64,000 bases of DNA from Clitopilus passeckerianus (taxonomy: Eukaryota > Basidiomycota > Agaricomycetes > Agaricales > Entolomataceae): positions 124,001-188,000 of the forward strand of contig CALYLX010000099.1 in assembly GCA_944990035.1 (NCBI GenBank). The letters run 5' to 3'. The position numbers and the translations under genes were made by a program. The notes below the pieces were generated by a model. That model was not told the DNA's origin. It saw only the letters and a list, made by a program, of their open reading frames with translations, and did not search any database. Shown here in pieces: positions 58,799 through 64,000 of the stretch. How positions within the stretch are numbered: the first letter of the stretch is position 1; the number at the start of each line of letters is the position of its first letter.

Positions 58799-59653
58799 AT
58801 GCCTTCTCTCAAAACCCTTTTCGTCCTCGGCGCTGCTGCCCTCTCTGCCTTTGCTTTCCCCGCCGCTGGATCCGCCAATGGTCTCGTTGCTCGCAACGAA
58901 GCAGTAGCTCCCGTCGCTCGTGCCATCATCCCCGTCGCTGGGGAGATCGCCGTTGCGAAGCGTGAGCCTGAGGCTCTCCTCCCTCGCGGTGGCTCTAACC
59001 TCCCCGACATCTTTGCCACCTGCCAGAGTGGCTTGGATGGAATCAAGGCCCACCTCCGTAAGTAACTATCTTCTTCGCGCTACATAGACAATATCTGATC
59101 TATAACTGTTCGAATAGTCGATATTACCGTCCACGGCACTGTTAAGGTCGATGTCACCATCATCGTCGATATAGTTGTCCAGATCAAGCTCCTCATCGAG
59201 GCCTGCCTCGCTGACATTAAGGCTATCATCGGTCTTGGGTTGAACGTCATTCTGACCATTCAACTCACTCTCTTCCTTAACGTCATTGTCAAGCTCATTG
59301 TCGTACGTAATATTCAATTGTGGCAGTACAAAGCAAACCTAACTCTGCTTTCCTCAGACTGTCACTGCCTGCTTGAAGCTCTGCATCAATGCTTGTGTCT
59401 CCGTTGATCTCCACCTCGTTCTTGATGTTATTGTCCTCATCGAGTAAGTTCTAGTCCCCTGTTTCTTTGCCATTCGATTAACCAGGCCTCTTCCAGTGTG
59501 GCCCTCTCTGCCATCCTCAGCGTCCTCGGTAGCCTCATCCTCGGCCTGTCCGGTCTCCTCATTCTTATCGTTAACTTGACCATCGGCCTCGTTGCCGACC
59601 TCAAGCTCGTCGGTCTCGTCAAGGTCTGCGCCTTCCTCGGTATCCACATCTAA
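58799..59653 (+). CDS. Secreted hydrophobic valine-rich protein, member C
   Basis: Four exons (58799-59057, 59118-59302, 59358-59443, 59497-59653) give 228 residues. Signal peptide MPSLKTLFVLGAAALSAFAF-P; pro-region with GEIAVAKREPEALLPRGG, where Lys-Arg is at 54-55; then NLPDIFATCQSGLDGIKAHL. The core strands read VHGTVKVDVTIIVDIVVQIK and LGLNVILTIQLTLFLNVIVK. A cysteine block follows (TACLKLCINACVSVDLHLVL) and a hydrophobic end (GSLILGLSGLLILIVNLTIG) closing KVCAFLGIHI-stop. Exons 2-4 have exactly the lengths (185, 86, 157) of exons 3-5 in member D, so these two are recent duplicates. Function unknown. Confidence 0.85.
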
Positions 59654-61737
59654 GGGTTTATTTTTACTTGGTGTACTGTGGGCACGAAAAGTACTGTAAC
59701 AATGCTTAGTGTACAGTATCCGGATCCATTGTAATCTGTTGTGATATCAATAGAAATTTCCTCGATTTTCGATACCGCTTTCCTGCCACTGAAGCGATGG
59801 CTGTCGAGTATTGGTAGAAGCTAACCTACCAAGGCGTCGTGCAACTTGCTTCAGGTAAACCCATTTTCGGATTGCGCTGGCGACATCTCCTTTCCTCCAG
59901 TACATGCACCATCGCCCATGTCATGTGGCAGATTGCACCTGCTGAAACGGGCGAGTGGATAACTAACCATCCATCCATCCAGAGCTGCTAGGAGGGAACA
60001 AGGGCTGGTGTCTCATGCCCGCAAGCGTCCATTCCCGTACCAGAGAGGATATACATTGTCGTCATCCAAGCGTAATGCTTGTCTTTGTTCTTCTTCGTCA
60101 GCAATGTCGCGATATATGTGTTTTTTCCAGACGACGGGCAAACAAAGAGGCTGACCCGAAGTACCTGGAACAACAAAACTCCACTCAATTAATTGAGATG
60201 TCACAACCCAATCAACCGCCCGAGGCCGTTTGCTTTTCCGAGGGCACTATGATCATGATCGGATGGCACTGATGTCATGAATTCACAGCGTGTGTGGGGA
60301 AGCGTAAAATGTGAGAAACGTACGGTCATACAGAGCCAAGACCACTCGAGTTAGCAGAACTTCCGGAAGATTTTACAAATCAAAGAACAAAGGAACGCTT
60401 CGCTAGCAATTTGATTCGCGCTGAGTATGAAGATGCTGGCTGGGATGTCGCAGCCAGTGGCGAAGCAAATAACGTGCAGGCAACTTCAAGGAGTAGATGT
60501 ATTCCCAACTGTGAATCGCATCCCTAAACGTGCACCCATCGCGCGATTTAGAAGAACGTTAAGCGCATCAGCGCCTGTCGTTACCGTAAGATCGATCTTC
60601 AGCAAGCGGCTTGGCCTACATCATATACACCATTCTTAGCATCCCATTAACGACTTCTGAGCGCGAGGTGGAGCTATGTCAAGGCTCGGTAGGTTTGTTT
60701 CTTGGAACATGTATACGCTGACTTGCCATCCCATCCTCTTCCAGTCATGTCAATTGACTTCCGGGGCCTGAGTTTGACAAGTCTGTCAAACGACACTGAC
60801 CGTATTCAATCATTCGCATCGTAGTTTCACTCACCTGCGGGTAATTGTGGGGCGAGTAATATTGCTCCTGAGAAGCCCATTCGCCACTGGGAAACAGATT
60901 TGCGTTTGGACAAGATCAGGTCGATTCAGAGCCACCATTTCTATCTAACTGATTGACGAGCGGAATCAAGCACATAGACACGCTGTTATGGAGATTTTTT
61001 GTAGGTAATCCTGATTTCCAGGGAAGGCACAGGTCCTAGTTTCGCAGTCGGAGTGCTGTCTTCCAGGTAGAAGCAGAAGCCTGAAATCGGGGAGAAATGT
61101 GAGAACATTGCCTGGTTTCGGTACACAATGTTGACCCGTTTCCCACTTAGTCAGCCCCGGATCAGCCATTCAAGGAAACTGCCTTGAGGCCTCACCCTAC
61201 TCCTTGTATTCTTTGGCCACTCCAGTGCTTTCCTGAGCTGTGGAGAATTATTTTCTGACATATCTTCGAACGACATGCTCCATCGTCTATAATGCGGAAG
61301 CGAAAACCGGGGATTTACTTCGAATTTACGGACCTTGTAACTTCGAGCTCAAGGTCAAGTGCGAAGGTCCTTTGCCGCATGGTTTGCATCGAACACTCAA
61401 AATTTATTTCCTTCATGACGATCATCAGCCGTGCGCCTGATTCCCGGAGTACAAGGTATGCGATACATCCTTGGCCTTCTCTGTCACATCGCAGACAGAT
61501 TGTGATCCAAATCATGTAGCAGAATGCGGAAAACATAGCTGTCTTGATGCACCCTAACGGCGAGTAATTGAATGGAGACGTCAAACTTATTCAAATTGAA
61601 AGACACATCATGCTTGTTCCTGTCAAACGGCTTTTCTAGCTCCACAACCTGTGTGCTCATCGCTACAGTCCCCGGAATCTATTTTTCTGTTATGTTTTTT
61701 TTTCGAGAAAACGCGATTCAAGCCTGCTCTGGAGAGG
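59654..61737. other. Intergenic
   Basis: About 2.1 kb between members C and D. No supported gene. Short ORFs near 60000-61600 have no features, and none resembles the secreted family. Confidence 0.45.
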
Positions 61738-61787
61738 TATAAAAGGGCTGAGGTATCTGGCCTCAAATCTCATCGACAACTAGTCGT
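61738..61787 (+). promoter_or_regulatory. Core promoter of secreted-family gene D
   Basis: TATAAAAG at 61738-61745 and, 34 bp downstream, CATCGACAACTAGTCG at 61772-61787, then TTTCCGAGCTTG. Shared with gene C and, in its core, with genes A and B. Confidence 0.65.
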
Positions 61788-61834
61788 TTCCGAGCTTGTG
61801 AACTCCCTCGCACTTCAAACCTCCCAGCCTCATC

Positions 61835-62744
61835 ATGCCTTCTCTCAAGTCCCTCTTCGTTCTCGGCGTTGCCGCCCTCTCTGCCTTCGCCATGCCCGCT
61901 GCCAGCGGTGATGCTCTTGCTGCTCGTAGCGAGGCTGTTGCTGTTGTTGCCCGCGACATCGCTGTCCCCCGCGTTGCTGGTGGGTATCCCGCTTGACCTT
62001 TGTCGATCTTCCGATTCTGATTTTGATTTTGATTTCAGAGGTTATGAAGCGTGAGCCCGAGGTCGTTGCCCGCGCAGATGACAACCTGCCCGCCATCTTC
62101 AACACTGCCCAGTCTGGCGTTGATGCTTGCAAGCAGCAACTCCGTGAGTATCACTATCCATAGTCTGTTGATCTTAGCTAAGTTGAATTCTTTCAGTCGA
62201 CCTCACCGTCAATGGCACCGTCAAGGTTGACGTTAAGGTCCTCGTTGAAATCATCATCAAGATCAAGGTTATCCTCGAGGCCTGCCTCGCCTCCATCAAG
62301 GCTATTGTCCACCTCGGCTTGAACGTCATCCTCACCATCCAGCTCACCGTTTTCTTGAGCGTGATCGTCAAGCTCATGGTCGTACGTATCCTTTCCTTGC
62401 TTCAATCACTCTTTCGGTCTTAACCATTCCTTGCAGTCCATCACTGCTTGCCTCAAGCTCTGCATCAACGCTTGCGTTTCCGTCGACCTCCACCTCGTCC
62501 TCGATGCCTGCGCCCAAATCGAGTACGTATTTCGAATTTTCGCAGCCATCGAACAAGCCAGCTGACCTCTCCTTTCTTTTCTTCTAGTGTTGCTCTCGTC
62601 GCTGTCCTCAACATCCTCGCCAGCCTCATTCTCGGCCTTGCTGGCCTCCTCATCGTTGTCGTCAACTTGACCGTTGGCCTCGTCGCCGACCTCAAGCTCG
62701 TCGCCCTCGTCAAGGTCTGCGCCTTCCTCGGCATCTCCATCTAA
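61835..62744 (+). CDS. Secreted hydrophobic valine-rich protein, member D
   Basis: Five exons (61835-61979, 62039-62143, 62197-62381, 62437-62522, 62588-62744) give 225 residues. Signal peptide MPSLKSLFVLGVAALSAFAM-P; pro-region ALAARSEAVAVVARDIAVPR; then EVMKREPEVVARADD, with Lys-Arg at 52-53, and NLPAIFNTAQSGVDACKQQL. The core is VNGTVKVDVKVLVEIIIKIK and LGLNVILTIQLTVFLSVIVK, followed by the cysteine block SITACLKLCINACVSVDLHL and a final hydrophobic exon ending KVCAFLGISI-stop. Compared with C it has one extra intron inside the pro-region, at the same place as in B. Function unknown. Confidence 0.85.
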
Positions 62745-63599
62745 GCAGCTACACTTTCTGGTCTTTCGGCCTCGAGAGTTTCGAGCTCGGTGAACAAATT
62801 TATGACTTAAAATGGACCTCGGTATATACAGCTATTTGTTGTAATAACTACACTGATTCTGTTTGTTGTCGATATCCATTCTTTCCATCTAATGAAATCT
62901 GTTTTAAACTTTTTCTCGTTCAGATCGTTGTCAGTGTTAAGTCGCCGGCCTGAAACTGATTTTGCTCAAAGCCGTCGAAATCTTTTATTGACTGGTTGAT
63001 CCGCAGCTTCGAGGTCAAGGGCCCGAGGCACCATGTATCATGTGGTGTGCCCCATATGCCTTCAACTCCTTTGAACTCCTTTGAATTGAACAACTTTCAC
63101 AGAAATCACCCTGGTCCATTGGCAGAGATGGCACCCACAGTGGGGACGTTATCGATTTCACCTTCTAATATGGCCTACTCGACTCGCTTCCACCATCAAA
63201 CGATGCGATCTCGGTGGGTAATCGTACATCATATATTCGTTAGAAGTGTTGTCAAATACGCGGTTCAGTTGGCAAAAGGTCAGCGTCTATCGACTGGACT
63301 AGCGCACTCGGCTTCAGATTTGTCCCGTCCATCTTTCAAGCGGAGCCTGTATTCAGCTCTGATAGGCAGTTGTTTTCCACGATCTCCCCAAAGATAGTCC
63401 CAAAATAGACACGAGACCCACGTTATTAGCATTTGTCAGTGGGCTTGGCAGACCGGTTTGCAACATTCGCCGTCATCTGTGTTCCAATATCTGGCAAGCC
63501 TCGAGGCCAGTCCTTTGAGACCTTGGAAACGATAAATTCGGGGCTTTATCCTGTGCGACTTGTTCAGTCTCATCCCATAACCACGACAGTTCAACAAGA
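62745..63599. other. Intergenic
   Basis: 3' flank of gene D and upstream region of the kinase. The ORF at 62996-63397 has no recognisable features and no splice extension. Confidence 0.4.
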
Positions 63600-64000
63600 A
63601 TGAAACTTTCGTTAACCGACACGCTCTTGCCCCAACCGCCAAGTTTCATTAAAAAGAAGTCCTATGAGATCCAAGAAGTTCTAGGCACCGGGACGTTTGG
63701 CAAAGTAGTGGTGCGTGCTGGTGCTGCGCAAAGCGCGAACCGGTTATTCTTCTTTTGTGTGACAGGATGTGCTCAATCTTGATCTGCTTGATGCTTCTGT
63801 TAGAGAGCAACCTGGCACGTACCCCCGGAACAGATTGGGGTCGCTCAACGAGGTGCAGCGGCGGAGACATTCGACGAGCCAACGACTAGTAATGGAAAAT
63901 CGACCCAATCGAAGCCAATAGCGGTTCTTAATCACTCGACTGGCGGAAGTGGGAAGAGCGGAGCAAGTCATACAGGCGTCATCTCGGCCAGCAACAAGGG
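63600..64000 (+). CDS. Serine/threonine protein kinase, CaMK-like (5' part, runs off the window)
   Basis: The ATG at 63600 opens exon 1 (63600-63710), MKLSLTDTLLPQPPSFIKKK and SYEIQEVLGTGTFGKVV, with a complete glycine-rich ATP loop (LGTGTFGKV). A 93-nt intron (GTGCGT..TTAG) leads to exon 2 from 63804: RATWHVPPEQIGVAQRGAAA, followed by a Ser/Thr/Gly-rich insertion (HSTGGSGKSGASHTG) up to the window end. The N-terminal FIKKKSYEIQEVLGTGTFGK pattern resembles fungal calcium/calmodulin-dependent kinases. The catalytic Lys, HRD and DFG motifs lie beyond the window, so the assignment is at family level only. The low-complexity insertion between the ATP loop and the expected Lys is unusual. Confidence 0.8.

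Noticed and set aside
62193..62740. Acidic antisense ORFs (Asp/Glu-rich) opposite the secreted-family exons
   Set aside because: Reverse reading of the Val/Ile-Asp codon pattern; similar shadows occur behind all four family members.

Overview
This window is nuclear DNA of a filamentous basidiomycete fungus, most likely an Agaricomycete. The genes carry many 50-90 nt introns with GT..AG borders. The content also fits: F-box proteins of the mushroom type, a DUF6534 membrane protein, a microsomal P450, a type-B carboxylesterase, expanded families of small secreted proteins, and single-copy eukaryotic housekeeping genes (LSM6, VPS29, a CaMK-like kinase). No rRNA, tRNA, CRISPR or intact transposon was recognised.

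Layout. 1-8.5 kb: two tandem aldehyde dehydrogenase genes on the minus strand, each preceded on its left by a broken piece of a large repeat-protein gene. 9.4-11.1 kb: an unrecognised eight-exon gene. 12.0-16.4 kb: three diverged paralogues of a multipass membrane protein. 16.9-31.8 kb: a duplicated block with two near-identical ~1,070-1,085-residue single-pass membrane proteins carrying C-terminal helical repeats, separated by a secreted carboxylesterase. An F-box gene lies beside the second copy, and only a remnant of an F-box gene beside the first. 33.6-34.4 kb: first member (A) of a secreted hydrophobic family. 35.9-38.9 kb: a diverged third member of the repeat-protein family. 39.5-46.0 kb: LSM6, a small cysteine-rich secreted protein, an intact and a decayed F-box gene, and VPS29. 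46.4-51.9 kb: a P450 and a DUF6534 protein. 51.9-55.8 kb holds no supported gene. 55.8-62.7 kb: three more members (B, C, D) of the secreted family. 63.6 kb to the end: the 5' part of a protein kinase gene.

What stands out. (1) An apparently undescribed protein family: a membrane anchor, an acidic disordered linker and about seven degenerate helical repeats built on a F-x4-P-x-G-x4-F-x2-Y/F-L pattern. There are three intact genes and two relics here. (2) A four-member family of secreted proteins made of alternating valine/isoleucine strands. Three members have a KR site after a short pro-region, and all four share a TATA box plus a similar element 32-34 bp downstream. (3) A recurrent 29-bp element with an E-box at one end and GTGAC at the other, found about six times, mostly upstream of the duplicated genes. 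No shared pathway is evident; the window reads as a stable housekeeping background interspersed with locally duplicating, fast-evolving genes.
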